A stretch of DNA of 64,000 bases from Prochlorococcus marinus bv. HNLC2. GTDB lineage: Bacteria > Cyanobacteriota > Cyanobacteriia > PCC-6307 > Cyanobiaceae. Each line of letters begins with the position of its first letter. Positions within the stretch are counted from its first letter, which is position 1. Below are positions 54,327-63,998 of the stretch, piece after piece. The translations under genes and the position numbers were made by a program. The stretch is taken from the NCBI GenBank assembly GCA_000218745.1, contig GL947595.1:1042299-1106298 (forward strand), written 5' to 3'. A model generated the notes under the pieces. That model made no database searches. It was not told where the DNA came from and saw nothing but the letters and a program-made list of their open reading frames with translations.

Positions 54327-54695
54327 ATGAATAATAATCGCCGAATTGAAAAAGTATCCTCTCTTTTAAAAAAAGAAATAAGTTTAATATTAATGAATGA
54401 TTTAAATAATAATTTAATTCTTGAAAATTTTGTTTCAATCACAAAAATTGAATTATCAGGAGATTTACAACATTCCAAAGTATTTATAAGTACATCAGCT
54501 GAAGAAAAAATAAAACAATTAATATTAGAAAATTTAAATTGTGCTAAGAATAAAATAAGATTTTTACTAAGTCAAAGAGTTAAGATGAGGAGAATCCCCG
54601 ATCTTGTATTCAAGATAGATAGAGTTTTAGATCAAGGTATAGCGGTTTTAAAAGTTCTTGATGAATTAAGAGAAAAAAATGGTAAAAACAAATAA
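54327..54695 (+). CDS. rbfA: Ribosome-binding factor A
   Basis: A 122-residue KH-fold protein that helps mature 16S rRNA. The start NNRRIEKVSSLLKKEISLIL, middle SITKIELSGDLQHSKVFIS, and RMRRIPDLVFKIDR-like segment (MRRIPDLVFKIDRVLDQG) match the family. Length is normal. hemD follows 18 bases later on the same strand. Confidence 0.94.
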   Translation: MNNNRRIEKVSSLLKKEISLILMNDLNNNLILENFVSITKIELSGDLQHSKVFISTSAEEKIKQLILENLNCAKNKIRFLLSQRVKMRRIPDLVFKIDRVLDQGIAVLKVLDELREKNGKNK

Positions 54696-54713
54696 TATCA
54701 ATAACAAATAAGT

Positions 54714-55505
54714 ATGGGAAATTTACCATTAGATAAAAAAAATATTGTTATTACTCGTGCGAAAGATAAAATCTCTGACGTGAAGGATTTGTTTAGTAAA
54801 CAAGGAGCAAAAATATTTGATTTACCTGCTTTGTTAATAGATTATCCTGATGATTTAACTCCTTTAGACAATAGCTTATTGGATATAAATAAATTTCATT
54901 GGATTATTTTTTCTAGTAGTAATGGTATAAAATATTTGGAAAAAAGATTAACGGATAAGGGACTTTCATTAAGAAACTATGCAGGCAAAATTAAATTTGC
55001 GGTTGTTGGAAAAAAAACCTCAGAATCTTTAAACTCTTTAGGAATTCAAGCAGACTTTGTTCCACCAAATTTTGTAGCTGAAAGTTTATTAGAAAATTTT
55101 CCACTCTCACAAACAAAAGAAAGAATTTTATTGCCTAGAGTACAATCAGGAGGGAGAAACATTATTGCAGAAAAATTGAGAGAAATGGGGGCAATAGTTG
55201 ATGAGGTTGCATCTTATGAATCAAGATGCCCAAATACAATGCCAAAAGATACAGAAAAGGCTTTAAAAGATGGGATAATAGATGCAATAATTTTTTCGAG
55301 TGGTAAAACTGTTTTTAATTCGGCAGTTTTATTAGAGAAATATCTAGGACATAAATGGCTTTCAATGATTGAAAATATCCATCTATTAACTATTGGTCCC
55401 CAAACCTCAATAGCTTGCAATAAAGTTTTTAATAGGGTTAGTAGGCAGGCAGAAAGTTATACTTTTGAAGGTTTGTTAGATGCAACTATTAATTATTTTA
55501 GTTAG
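54714..55505 (+). CDS. hemD: Uroporphyrinogen-III synthase HemD
   Basis: A 263-residue enzyme closing hydroxymethylbilane to uroporphyrinogen III, the branch to chlorophyll, haem and corrin. HemD is poorly conserved, but the start KNIVITRAKDKISDVKDLF, the segments HWIIFSSSNGIKYL and AIIFSSGKTVFNS, and the end LTIGPQTSIA fit the family. The two-domain pattern and length are normal. Its stop overlaps the convergent SRPBCC gene by eight bases. Confidence 0.9.
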   Translation: MGNLPLDKKNIVITRAKDKISDVKDLFSKQGAKIFDLPALLIDYPDDLTPLDNSLLDINKFHWIIFSSSNGIKYLEKRLTDKGLSLRNYAGKIKFAVVGKKTSESLNSLGIQADFVPPNFVAESLLENFPLSQTKERILLPRVQSGGRNIIAEKLREMGAIVDEVASYESRCPNTMPKDTEKALKDGIIDAIIFSSGKTVFNSAVLLEKYLGHKWLSMIENIHLLTIGPQTSIACNKVFNRVSRQAESYTFEGLLDATINYFS

Positions 55506-55968
55506 CTTTTTCAGAACAATAATTATTTTCAACAAGACCTTTAAATCTATCAATGTTAGCTTGTAATTCATTTGTTACCATTTTTCCAAGTATGTTTTCT
55601 TCCATTAATCTTGCAATCATTTTTGGTAGTTCATAAGTAATTGATAAAGTAACTAAGGTTGATTTTTCATGATTTTTTTGAAACAAAACAGAACCTCTTG
55701 TCGGTAAACCACCAACTGATTCCCATTTAAGTTTTTCTAAATCAATTCTTTCCGTGATTTGAGCTTTCCATCTGAATTTAAAACCATTTGCTGCGAGTGT
55801 CCATTCTGTTAAATCAGGTAAAGTTGAGGTTTTTTGATCAATCGTTTTAACTGATTCAATCCAACTCATCCATAGTGGCATTGAATCTAAATCACTCCAA
55901 GTATCCCAAACATTTTGAAGGGGAGCATTTACTGTCGTTACTACATCATGGTTCAGCCAGGTACCCAT
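55498..55968 (-). CDS. SRPBCC (START-like) domain protein
   Basis: A 156-residue protein with the polyketide-cyclase/START fold start VVTTVNAPLQNVWDTWSDLD, and later WRAQITERIDLEKLKWESVG. No signal peptide. In cyanobacteria this family often lies next to zds, as here (two bases after it), which suggests a part in carotenoid handling. That link is inference from position. Substrate binding in the START pocket is likely. Confidence 0.82.
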   Translation of the reverse strand: MGTWLNHDVVTTVNAPLQNVWDTWSDLDSMPLWMSWIESVKTIDQKTSTLPDLTEWTLAANGFKFRWKAQITERIDLEKLKWESVGGLPTRGSVLFQKNHEKSTLVTLSITYELPKMIARLMEENILGKMVTNELQANIDRFKGLVENNYCSEKAN

Positions 55969-55970
55969 AA

Positions 55971-57428
55971 TTAATTGACTGAAAGATTTTTTGCTAGATC
56001 AACTTTTTTGTCAAGCATTACTGAAGCCGCCAAATGTCCGCTCATTGTTGCTCCTTCCATAGAATCTATATAATCTTGTTTAGTATAACTCCCCGCAAGG
56101 TAGAAATTCTCTATAGAGGTTTTTTGATTGGGTCTATAAGGTTCCATACCAGGTGATTCTCGATAAAGAGATTGTGGAATTTGAACAACATTACTCCAAA
56201 GGAGTTTTAGGTTTTTAGATGATGGGAAAAGGTTACGAACTTCTTTAACTATTTCTGCTGTAATTTTTTCTGTAGATCTTCCCATCCATTTGTCTCCTGG
56301 GGTTAATACGCATTGAAGGAGTGAGCCCATTCCTTCTTTTCTATAGTCAACTGGACTAGTTAATGCTAAATCAGCAAAACAACTAAACGAAGCATCAGCA
56401 GAGTATAAAAGGTTATCTAATCCAGTAGGTTTTTCATTATTTTTATTAAAATTATTTAATTCAGTTACCCATCCATCATATCTTAATTGGATTGTAGCTA
56501 CAGCAACTGCTCTAAGTTTTTTTAAGCCTGCAAATTCATTAAATCTATACCATTCTTTGGGAATTATCTTTTTTATTCCTGGAACATCGCATGCTGCTAA
56601 ATATTTATCGGCATAAATAAATTTTTCTTCCTTAGAAGTTGAAACTTTTATTTTTTCTACTTTGTAAGAAGAGTTTGATTCTTTAAAAATAATTTCTTCA
56701 ACTTTATGATTGAGATGTATTTTTGCTCCTTTTTTTATAATGTAATCAACTATCGGTTGAGTAAGCCATCTGTGAGGTGAACCTTTGAGTAAGTTTAATT
56801 TTGAAGCTTCTGTTTTAGCTGCAAACATCATGAAAATCGTTAGCATGCATCGAGCTGAAATATCTTCGCAATTAATAAATCCTAATGCATAAGCTATTGG
56901 ATCCCACATTCTTTCTAAGCTTCTTAGGCTGCCCCCATGATTTAAGAACCATTGTTTAAAGCTAATCTTATCTAGATCTCGTATTATCACCATCGCACCC
57001 TCATAATCTATTAAGCCGCGAACGATAGGACTAGTTCCTAAAGCAAGTGCATTTCTAAACTTATCAACAATATTTAATTGTTCTGTTGTAAAAAAAGCTT
57101 TTAAACCGTTAAAAGGTGCTCCAATAGCAAATCTGAAATCTAATGATTTTAAATTTCCACCTTCGTTAATGAATAAATGGGTATGGTCTTTGGGCAGTAA
57201 GTTGTCAAATGCACCAACTTTTTTCATTAGTTTGAATAAATTTGCGTAATTATAAAAAAATACATGTAATCCCATTTCAATATGATTACCTTCCTTATCA
57301 ACCCAACTGCCAACTTTACCTCCCCAAAATGGACGACTTTCATAAATTTCAACTTCATGACCATTATCTACAAGATCTACAGCAGCAGTTAAACCTGCTA
57401 ATCCGGAACCAACTATTGCAATTTTCAC
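55971..57428 (-). CDS. zds: Zeta-carotene desaturase
   Basis: A 485-residue plant-type carotene desaturase making lycopene from zeta-carotene. The FAD loop is [20 protein letters not shown] (about 5-24), then [16 protein letters not shown]. The C-terminal FAD signature is [20 protein letters not shown] (about 446-465). [10 protein letters not shown] and the length are typical of CrtQ/ZDS, not bacterial CrtI. It reads from the 46-103 base region shared with the divergent IscA-like gene. Confidence 0.94.
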   Translation of the reverse strand: MKIAIVGSGLAGLTAAVDLVDNGHEVEIYESRPFWGGKVGSWVDKEGNHIEMGLHVFFYNYANLFKLMKKVGAFDNLLPKDHTHLFINEGGNLKSLDFRFAIGAPFNGLKAFFTTEQLNIVDKFRNALALGTSPIVRGLIDYEGAMVIIRDLDKISFKQWFLNHGGSLRSLERMWDPIAYALGFINCEDISARCMLTIFMMFAAKTEASKLNLLKGSPHRWLTQPIVDYIIKKGAKIHLNHKVEEIIFKESNSSYKVEKIKVSTSKEEKFIYADKYLAACDVPGIKKIIPKEWYRFNEFAGLKKLRAVAVATIQLRYDGWVTELNNFNKNNEKPTGLDNLLYSADASFSCFADLALTSPVDYRKEGMGSLLQCVLTPGDKWMGRSTEKITAEIVKEVRNLFPSSKNLKLLWSNVVQIPQSLYRESPGMEPYRPNQKTSIENFYLAGSYTKQDYIDSMEGATMSGHLAASVMLDKKVDLAKNLSVN

Positions 57429-57531
57429 AATTTTTTCATTAAATATAACAAATCAATTATAGATTTAGTATCTTATGTGTAATCTTCTAACGATTTTTTT
57501 TATAGTATTAGTAATAAGTTTAATTTTCAAT

Positions 57532-57924
57532 ATGAATGAAAAAGCAACTGAAGAAAAATTAAAAAATTCTGATGATGGCAAAGGTATTTTAATTACGAAT
57601 AGTGCAATTCAGCAGATTTCTAACTTATTAAAAAACCAAACTGATAAAAATGCATTGAGAGTTGGTGTTAGATCCGGAGGTTGTAGTGGAATGAGTTATA
57701 CCATGGATTTCATAACTAAGAATCAAATAAATTCTGATGATAAAATATATGATTATTCATTAAGTGATGATCAATTTTTTCAGGTTGTTTGTGATCCTAA
57801 GAGTTTGCTATATATTTATGGGATGCAATTAGATTTCAGTAATGAATTGATAGGTGGGGGTTTTAATTTTACTAACCCAAATGCATCTCAAACTTGTGGA
57901 TGCGGTAGCTCTTTCGCTGTTTAA
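57532..57924 (+). CDS. IscA/SufA-like Fe-S carrier
   Basis: A 130-residue A-type iron-sulfur carrier. The motif GVRSGGCSGMSYTMDF (first cysteine) and the C-terminal CGCGSSFAV (second and third cysteines) are intact. I chose ATG 57532 because the open frame from 57475 adds a hydrophobic 19-residue N-terminus that this soluble family lacks. It presumably delivers clusters from the SUF system. The TPR gene follows 12 bases later. Confidence 0.9.
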   Translation: MNEKATEEKLKNSDDGKGILITNSAIQQISNLLKNQTDKNALRVGVRSGGCSGMSYTMDFITKNQINSDDKIYDYSLSDDQFFQVVCDPKSLLYIYGMQLDFSNELIGGGFNFTNPNASQTCGCGSSFAV

Positions 57925-57936
57925 AAGTAAATAAAT

Positions 57937-58353
57937 ATGAGTGATATTGAAAATGAATTTAATTCAGCTTTATCTAAATATAAAGCTGGAGAGGACATAA
58001 ACAAAGTAGCGCTGGAATTTAAAGAGATTATAAATAAGATTCCAAATCATTTTGCTGCATGGACTTGTTTGGCATGGCTTCAACTGCTTCAAAAAAACAA
58101 CGAAGACGCTTTATTTGCAGCAAAACAAGCCGTAAAACTAAATGGTCAAGATCCACAGGCCAGAATGAATCTTGCTTTAGCCTTATTAGCCACTAATAAT
58201 AAAGGTGTAAGAGATCATATAGATTTGATAAAAAGACTTGTTATTTTTGCGCCTGAATTAGAAGAAGATTTAAAAGAGTCAGTCAATGATGGTTTATCAA
58301 GATATTCTGATTGGAGTGAATTAAAAAAAATAAAGAAGTGGTTGGATTTTTAG
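57937..58353 (+). CDS. TPR repeat protein, 138 aa
   Basis: A helical protein with TPR-like repeats at about 37-70 and 71-104, including FAAWTCLAWLQLLQKNNEDA and LNGQDPQARMNLALALLATN. It is soluble and probably a protein-interaction module. Its stop is followed immediately by the LpxB-related gene (TTG at 58354), so the two are probably cotranslated. Confidence 0.8.
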   Translation: MSDIENEFNSALSKYKAGEDINKVALEFKEIINKIPNHFAAWTCLAWLQLLQKNNEDALFAAKQAVKLNGQDPQARMNLALALLATNNKGVRDHIDLIKRLVIFAPELEEDLKESVNDGLSRYSDWSELKKIKKWLDF

Positions 58354-59559
58354 TTGTCTAGGATTTTAGTTATAAGTAATGGACATGGAGAAGACATTTC
58401 TGGATGTTTATTAGCGAAAAGACTTATTGAACTAGGTAATCACGTTGATGCTTTGCCAATTGTTGGTCATGGGAATTCCTATTTAAGAGAAAATATAAGG
58501 ATAATTGGTAAAACTCGATTATTCAATACAGGAGGTTTAGGATACAATTCATTTAAAGGAAGGTTAGATGATTTAGTAAATGGGCAAATTATTTATTTAT
58601 TAAAAAAATTATTTTTAACTTACTCATTAAGAAAAAAATATGATTCCTTCTTGGCAGTTGGTGATATTGTTCCAATTCTTTTTGCCTGGTTTTGCAGAAA
58701 AAAATACTTTCTTTATTTGGTTGCTTATTCAAGTCATTATGAAGGAAAGTTAGTACTCCCGTGGCCATGCAAATTTTGCTTAAAATCAAATAGATTAAAA
58801 AAAATTTATTCACGGGATCAGTTAACAGCTGATGACTTGACGTATCAGTTAAAGAGGAAGGTCTATTTTTTCGGCAATCCATTCATGGATATCTTTGATC
58901 AATGTGAGAATAAGTCGGATAACTCTAAAACAATTTTTAACTTATTACCAGGAAGTCGTTTACCTGAAATTGAGAACAATTTTATTATTATGCTTGATTT
59001 ATTAGAAAATCTATCTAACTATAAAATTTTTAATGATATTTCATTCGAATTTGCATTGGTAGATTCTTTTTCTAAGAATAAAATTCAAAAAATTTTATCT
59101 CAGAGAAATTGGCAATTTCAATCAAATAATGAAGAAGTTACTATTATTATTTATAGTTTTAAATCAATTTATATAAGTTTAATTTGGAATTCTTTTGAAA
59201 GAACTTTAAGTAGAAGTGATGTCGTAATAAGTATGTCTGGTACGGCAGCTGAACAAGCTGTAGGCTTAGCTAAACCAGTAATTCAAATAGATGGATCTGG
59301 ACCCCAATTTACAAGCTCTTTTGCTAACGCACAAAGAAGACTCTTAGGGGATTATGTGTTTTGTGCAACTAAATATAAAAATAGTGATGAAAAAATCCAG
59401 GAAACCATAGATATAATTTTTAGGGTAATGTACTTATTAAAACTAGATAAAAATTTTTTAATTTGTTGTAAAAAAATCGCTAAATCTAGACTAGGGAGTA
59501 TTGGCGCTAGTTTACAAATTTCAAAAGATATTAATGATAATTTAATTAATGGAAAATAA
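58354..59559 (+). CDS. Lipid-A-disaccharide synthase-related protein (TIGR03492-like)
   Basis: A 401-residue GT-B fold protein. The start ILVISNGHGEDISGCLLAKR, LPIVGHGNSYLREN and NTGGLGYNS match the cyanobacterial LpxB-related family. The second half has LLPGSRLPEIENNF and MSGTAAEQAVGLAKPVIQI, the nucleotide-sugar side. The TTG start at 58354 directly abuts the TPR stop. Acceptor unknown. A second LpxB-like protein is at 6722-7984. It overlaps the next gene by 11 bases. Confidence 0.82.
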   Translation: MSRILVISNGHGEDISGCLLAKRLIELGNHVDALPIVGHGNSYLRENIRIIGKTRLFNTGGLGYNSFKGRLDDLVNGQIIYLLKKLFLTYSLRKKYDSFLAVGDIVPILFAWFCRKKYFLYLVAYSSHYEGKLVLPWPCKFCLKSNRLKKIYSRDQLTADDLTYQLKRKVYFFGNPFMDIFDQCENKSDNSKTIFNLLPGSRLPEIENNFIIMLDLLENLSNYKIFNDISFEFALVDSFSKNKIQKILSQRNWQFQSNNEEVTIIIYSFKSIYISLIWNSFERTLSRSDVVISMSGTAAEQAVGLAKPVIQIDGSGPQFTSSFANAQRRLLGDYVFCATKYKNSDEKIQETIDIIFRVMYLLKLDKNFLICCKKIAKSRLGSIGASLQISKDINDNLINGK

Positions 59560-59797
59560 TAAATTTAAAAGTTTTATAGATCAAGTTTTATTAATTAATT
59601 TATTTCTTGTAATTATTTTTGCATTATTTTTTATATTTTCAGTGATTATGGAGATAAACGGGTTTTCAATTTATCTCGACTTATTTAGGAGGATTTGGAA
59701 TCCATTGATAATTCCTCTCATAACTTTATTAATATTAAGTTCTTTATGGAGTGGAATTAATTCTTGGTTAAAGCAGCGAGGGCATTCTGAAGAGTAG
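59549..59797 (+). CDS. Small two-helix membrane protein, 82 aa
   Basis: Two long hydrophobic helices (about 13-35 and 47-65) with a short loop, then a polar tail (INSWLKQRGHSEE). Unknown family. ATG at 59549 overlaps the end of the LpxB-related gene by 11 bases and its 3' end overlaps the convergent epimerase by 41 bases. The overlap with the upstream gene suggests coupled translation and perhaps a related envelope role. Confidence 0.65.
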   Translation: MENNKFKSFIDQVLLINLFLVIIFALFFIFSVIMEINGFSIYLDLFRRIWNPLIIPLITLLILSSLWSGINSWLKQRGHSEE

Positions 59798-60689
59798 GAT
59801 ATTTGAATTTAAAAAAGTTATTTTTGAGCCTAATACTTATAACTCTTTGACCTTCTAAAACTAATTTAGCTCCGTCTCCTAACATTAATCTTAATGGAGC
59901 TCCAGGCACGGGAAGTAGATTTGGTCTTTTTAGGCTACTAGCTAATTTAGAGGAGAATTCTCTCATCTTTACAGGTTCTGGTGCTACAGCATTAAATATT
60001 CCATTATATTTTTTATCTTTAATAGCATTGATTATTAGTTCACATAAATCATCTCTATGGATCCAGCTCATCCATTGATTTCCATTGCCAATTGGCCCGC
60101 CAAGTCCAAGTTTAAAAATAGGTAGCATTTTACCTAAAGCGCCTCCATCTTTGCCAAGGACAATTCCTATTCTAAAAATTACTAGTCTTGTAAAAAATGG
60201 TTTTTTCAAAGCTTCTTGCTCCCAATTCTTACATAATTTTGCAAGAAAATCTTCTCCATTGGTGCTGTCTTCTGTGAATTCATTACTGAGACTTGTCCCG
60301 TAGTAACCAATAGCAGAAGCATTAATAATAAATTTTGGATTAATCTTTAGAGACTTTAAGTTTTTCATAAGGTATTTTGTAGTATTAATTCGACTATCCT
60401 CAATTTCTTTTTTTTGACTATCAGTCCATCTTTTATCAGCAATTGGCTCACCTATTAAATTTATAATCCCATCACTATCTTTTAGTTTTTTAATAAGATT
60501 TTCGTTTGACCAATTTTTTTCATTTGTAGCGTCTAATTTTAAAAAATTTATCATACTTAAAGAATTCTTCATTTGTAGTTGATCAATATTTTTCCTACTT
60601 ACGATACAAATTTCATGCTTTTCTTTTATTAATCTTGGGATTAATTCTTTTCCTATAAATCCAGAACATCCAAATAGTAAAATTTTCAT
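59757..60689 (-). CDS. SDR-type nucleotide-sugar epimerase-like protein (TIGR01777/YfcH)
   Basis: A 310-residue extended short-chain dehydrogenase. The nucleotide loop is LFGCSGFIGKELIPRLIKE (G-x-x-G-x-x-G), the active-site region is INASAIGYYG, and LGLGGPIGNGNQWMSWIHRDDL matches the YfcH/SulA-like family. Family members occur widely but their substrate is not known; plastid relatives affect cell or plastid division (GC1). The end overlaps the small membrane gene. Confidence 0.88.
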   Translation of the reverse strand: MKILLFGCSGFIGKELIPRLIKEKHEICIVSRKNIDQLQMKNSLSMINFLKLDATNEKNWSNENLIKKLKDSDGIINLIGEPIADKRWTDSQKKEIEDSRINTTKYLMKNLKSLKINPKFIINASAIGYYGTSLSNEFTEDSTNGEDFLAKLCKNWEQEALKKPFFTRLVIFRIGIVLGKDGGALGKMLPIFKLGLGGPIGNGNQWMSWIHRDDLCELIINAIKDKKYNGIFNAVAPEPVKMREFSSKLASSLKRPNLLPVPGAPLRLMLGDGAKLVLEGQRVISIRLKNNFFKFKYPTLQNALAALTKN

Positions 60690-60822
60690 TTTAAAAATTG
60701 ATTACTTGTAAACCCTATAAAATTTTTTTAATTTTCGTTAAATTATCTGCAACAATAATTTTTTATTAATTGGAAGGATTTATTATTGAAATTTATTAAA
60801 TTAGTAACTAATAAACTTTTTT

Positions 60823-61068
60823 ATGACGGATTCAATACCAAAAAAACCACTCAAAAAAGGTAGTTTAGTTGTATTAGATAAAGAAAAATATATAAAAAGC
60901 CTTGAATCATTAGCAAGTGATACTGATTTACCAAATTATGTTTTTGAGGGACCAGGAGAGATTTTAGCCGTGAAAGAAGATTATGCTCAAGTACGATGGA
61001 GAAGACCAGTGCCTGATGTATGGTTTAAATTAGAACAGTTAAAAGAATATTCAGAAAATTCAATATAA
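60823..61068 (+). CDS. ndhO: NADH dehydrogenase-like complex subunit O
   Basis: An 81-residue soluble protein. The start KKPLKKGSLVVLDKEKY and the segment GPGEILAVKEDYAQVRWRRP then PDVWFKLEQLKEY match NdhO of the cyanobacterial NDH-1 complex. NdhO is a peripheral subunit of the hydrophilic arm that slows cyclic electron flow. It lies alone between a divergent epimerase gene and the convergent dnaJ-like gene. The 133-base upstream region holds its promoter. Confidence 0.92.
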   Translation: MTDSIPKKPLKKGSLVVLDKEKYIKSLESLASDTDLPNYVFEGPGEILAVKEDYAQVRWRRPVPDVWFKLEQLKEYSENSI

Positions 61069-61074
61069 ATTATT

Positions 61075-61755
61075 TTAAAAAGATATATTTTTTTTATTAA
61101 TTGCCATCTTTGTTTGAATTCTTTTTGCTTCTTTCATCATTTCTTTTCCATCGAATAAATAATTATCAACATATCCTTGAGTATATCTATCTAACTGATC
61201 TAAAGCATCTTCGACTTGAGAGTAGCAATGATATAAGTCTAACCCTAATGAGGAAATGGAGCTTGGAACGATTCTTGATTTATAGACTTCTGAAACTTTA
61301 TTAATTTTTTTCTGACTTTCGCTGATATATTTGCAGAAGTTTTCCATTAATTCATCGTCATATGGATCAGCTGAAAGTTTCTTAATCTCTTCATTTAAAG
61401 GTTTTATTACTTGGGTTATTAATCTATTAAGAGGTTGATAGGTATTAATAATCCAGTTTTTTATATCATTGTCTTTATTCGTAGAATAATTACTATTATT
61501 TTTTATTTCTAAAGACCAGTCTTCGTATCTTTGACTTTCAGTATTTTCTTGAAATAGTAAATTTTTGTCATATATTATTTTTTTTTGAGGATCACTTAAT
61601 GTCTCCCATGCCAATTGAATTGCTAAAAACTTTTCATTACTACCCCCGGTATCAGGATGATATCTTTTTGCTAATAATCTATATGCTGATTTAATCTCAG
61701 ATTTTAAAGCATTTCTTGGGACACCCAATTCTTTATAATAATCTTTTGTATTCAT
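61075..61755 (-). CDS. DnaJ-domain protein
   Basis: A 226-residue protein with a J-domain at residues 1-65 ([20 protein letters not shown], with the HPD motif in RYHPDTGG). The rest is helical and charged, with no glycine/phenylalanine or zinc region, so it is a short J protein and not full DnaJ. I chose ATG 61755 ([10 protein letters not shown]); a longer start at 61782 would overlap cysK. It probably recruits Hsp70. It converges with ndhO after six bases. Confidence 0.88.
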   Translation of the reverse strand: MNTKDYYKELGVPRNALKSEIKSAYRLLAKRYHPDTGGSNEKFLAIQLAWETLSDPQKKIIYDKNLLFQENTESQRYEDWSLEIKNNSNYSTNKDNDIKNWIINTYQPLNRLITQVIKPLNEEIKKLSADPYDDELMENFCKYISESQKKINKVSEVYKSRIVPSSISSLGLDLYHCYSQVEDALDQLDRYTQGYVDNYLFDGKEMMKEAKRIQTKMAINKKNISF

Positions 61756-61762
61756 TATTAAT

Positions 61763-62732
61763 TTATAAATATCCATCCTCACGAGATATTATGGAAGTAT
61801 TGTTATCAAACATTGCAGTAGATAAATATCTTTCACCAAAACTTGGCAAAATCACAACTAGTCTTTTGCCTGATAGCTCTTTCCTCTTAGCAATTTTAAT
61901 TGTTGCAGCTATGGCCGCTCCACTACTAATGCCGGACAAGAGACCTTCTTTCTTTGCTAGAAGTCTTCCAAAATAAAAAGCCTCATCATCATCAATTGTT
62001 AATATCTCATCAATTAGTTCTTTTTTTAAAACTTTTGGAATAAATCCTGCCCCAATTCCTTGTATTGAATGAGAACCAGGATTGCATCCTGAAATTACAG
62101 CACTTTTTTTTGGCTCTACAGCATATATCTTACATTCAGGATTTACTTTTTTTAGATAAGTTGCGCATCCAGTAACAGTACCCCCTGTGCCAACACCTGT
62201 TACTAATCCATCAATTCTATGGTTTGATTGTTCCCAAATTTCTTTTGCGGTAGTTTTTGAATGTATTTCTGGGTTGGCTGGATTTTCAAATTGATTGAAC
62301 TGGAAACCATTTGGAATTTCATTAGCTAATTCATTAGCTAATTTAAGAGCCCCTTTCATTCCTTCACTGCCTGGAGTTAATTGTAATTCTGCCCCGTAAG
62401 CCCTCAGCATAGCTCGTCTTTCAATACTCATAGTATCAGGCATTGTTAGGATTAATTTATATCCTTTTGCAGCAGCGACCATTGCTAGAGCAATTCCTGT
62501 ATTACCGCTCGTGGCTTCCAGTAAAGTCGTTTTTTCTGGAGAAATAGATCCATCTTTCTTCTGCAGTAATAATCATTGAGTAAGCTATACGATCTTTAAC
62601 TGATGCTGATGGATTAAAGCTTTCTAATTTAGCTATTATCTCTGGATAGCAATTGAATTGTTTTTTAATTCTATTTAATCTAACCAAAGGAGTGTTACCA
62701 ACTAGATAAGTAATATCGTTTGCTATGTCCAT
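61763..62732 (-). pseudogene. cysK: Cysteine synthase A, one-base insertion
   Basis: O-acetylserine sulfhydrylase (PLP enzyme), the last step of cysteine synthesis. The PLP lysine is in [17 protein letters not shown] near the start. The active loop [16 protein letters not shown] is visible only after correction. The phosphate-binding loop is GTGGTVTGCATYLK and the C-terminal loop is GLLSGISSGAAIAAT. As written the frame ends after [11 protein letters not shown]. Dropping the base at 62555 gives [20 protein letters not shown] and a 322-residue protein, the usual size. The rest is intact. It works with cysH. Confidence 0.92.
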
Positions 62733-62881
62733 GAAATTTAAGGTTTGAAAATATTTAATAAACTTATTTTTATATTAATAATAATATTTATTTATCAATA
62801 TTTTTAAAAGTTATTTATTTAAAAAACATTACTTATTTCAAAAGTTTTTTCTATAGTTAATTTATTATTGATTTTTAAATT

Positions 62882-63148
62882 ATGTACACTTTAGAACTAA
62901 GTCTTAGATATTCTCCTTTTCCTATCTCCATACAAAAAAAAGAATATGATGAAGTTTCCAAGATTTTTCAAGAAGTAAAGAATGCAATGATAAATAATAA
63001 TTCATCAACTTTGATTGAATTACAATGCGAAAAAATAAATAGCAAGTCACTTGCTGTATTATCTAATGAAATAATTGCAGTTCAAATTTATGAGAAATCA
63101 GCAATAGCAGGAGGTACAAAAAGACCTGGTTTTTCACTAGATAGGTAA
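62882..63148 (+). CDS. UPF0367 family protein
   Basis: An 88-residue soluble protein. YTLELSLRYSPFPISIQKKE and the end SAIAGGTKRPGFSLDR match the UPF0367 family conserved in picocyanobacteria. The C-terminal arginine-glycine segment is invariant in the family as I recall. Function unknown. Its stop overlaps the ABC gene start as TAATG, so translation is coupled. The 149-base region between it and cysK is A+T-rich and must hold its promoter. Confidence 0.85.
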   Translation: MYTLELSLRYSPFPISIQKKEYDEVSKIFQEVKNAMINNNSSTLIELQCEKINSKSLAVLSNEIIAVQIYEKSAIAGGTKRPGFSLDR

Positions 63149-63831
63149 TGATACAAAAAACAAATATAGATACAAAAAAAGAAGATAAATTAATTTTTGA
63201 GAATGTATATTTTTCATGGCCTGGGCAAGAAAAGTTTATAATTGAAAATTGTAATTTTTCGATAGTTGAGCCTGGATTATGGATGCTCTTGGGAAAGAAT
63301 GGTTGTGGTAAGAGTACTATTCTGAAGTTAATTAAAGGAATTCTTCAGCCAACTAAGGGAAAAATTAAAAGGCCTGATAATTTATCAATGGTTTTTCAAA
63401 ATCCGGATCATCAAATATTAATGCCTACTTGCGGAAGTGAATTAATTTTAAATATCAAGGAAAATATTAGCAAAAAAGAAATTCATGAAAAAGTTAATCA
63501 AGTGCTTATAGATGTTGGCCTTAAAGGATTTCTAAAAAGGCCTGTTCACACTCTAAGTGGAGGTCAAAAACAAAAACTTGCTATAGCATCTGCCTTAATA
63601 AGTAAAAGTAATTTTATTTTGATGGATGAGCCTACTGCTCTTTTAGATGAGTTTAGTCAAATGCAAATTATTGAAATAATAAAATCTTTGACAGATAAAC
63701 CATACCAACCAATTACAGTTTTGTGGATAACACATCGATTAGAGGAATTAATCTATGCTGATAAAGCTTCTAAAATGATAAATGGTAAATTTTCTGTATG
63801 GCAAAATCCTAATAATTTCAAAGAAAAATAA
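63148..63831 (+). CDS. ABC transporter ATP-binding protein
   Basis: A 227-residue stand-alone ABC ATPase. Walker A GKNGCGKSTIL (about 50-60), QNPDHQ in the Q-loop region, signature LSGGQKQKLAIASAL and Walker B FILMDEPTALLD are complete. The Q-N-P-D-H-Q motif is typical of CbiO/EcfA-like ATPases. No membrane partner is adjacent, so it may pair with permeases elsewhere. ATG 63148 overlaps the UPF0367 stop. Confidence 0.88.
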   Translation: MIQKTNIDTKKEDKLIFENVYFSWPGQEKFIIENCNFSIVEPGLWMLLGKNGCGKSTILKLIKGILQPTKGKIKRPDNLSMVFQNPDHQILMPTCGSELILNIKENISKKEIHEKVNQVLIDVGLKGFLKRPVHTLSGGQKQKLAIASALISKSNFILMDEPTALLDEFSQMQIIEIIKSLTDKPYQPITVLWITHRLEELIYADKASKMINGKFSVWQNPNNFKEK

Positions 63832-63877
63832 AAAACCCCTTGTCATTTGGTCGGTAAAAGAGTTAGGTTTTTATTAT

Positions 63878-63949
63878 TCCTCGGTAGCTCAGCGGTAGAG
63901 CGATCGGCTGTTAACCGATTGGTCGCACGTTCGAATCCCGCCCGGGGAG
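63878..63949 (+). tRNA. tRNA-Asn, anticodon GTT
   Basis: Acceptor TCCTCGG pairs with CCGGGGA (one T-G pair). D-stem GCTC/GAGC and anticodon stem ATCGG/CCGAT enclose CTGTTAA, giving GTT for asparagine; discriminator G. The T-loop TTCGAAT is normal but the T-stem GCACG/CCCGC has two mismatches (A-C and C-C). CCA is not encoded. It lies 46 bases after the ABC ATPase gene, and a terminator-like hairpin follows. Confidence 0.92.
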
Positions 63950-63969
63950 TCTTTAGTTGAATTCACAAG

Positions 63970-63998
63970 AACTCATATGTGATCATATGAGTTTTTTT
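63970..63998 (+). terminator. Rho-independent terminator after tRNA-Asn
   Basis: AACTCATATG (63970-63979) pairs perfectly with CATATGAGTT (63984-63993) around TGAT. The run of T that overlaps and follows the 3' arm to 63998 completes an intrinsic terminator for the tRNA-Asn transcript. The stem is ten base pairs, though A+T-rich. Confidence 0.75.

Noticed and set aside
57475..57531. N-terminal hydrophobic extension of the IscA-like protein
   Set aside because: A-type carriers are soluble and begin near the chosen ATG; the extension is hydrophobic and A+T-driven.
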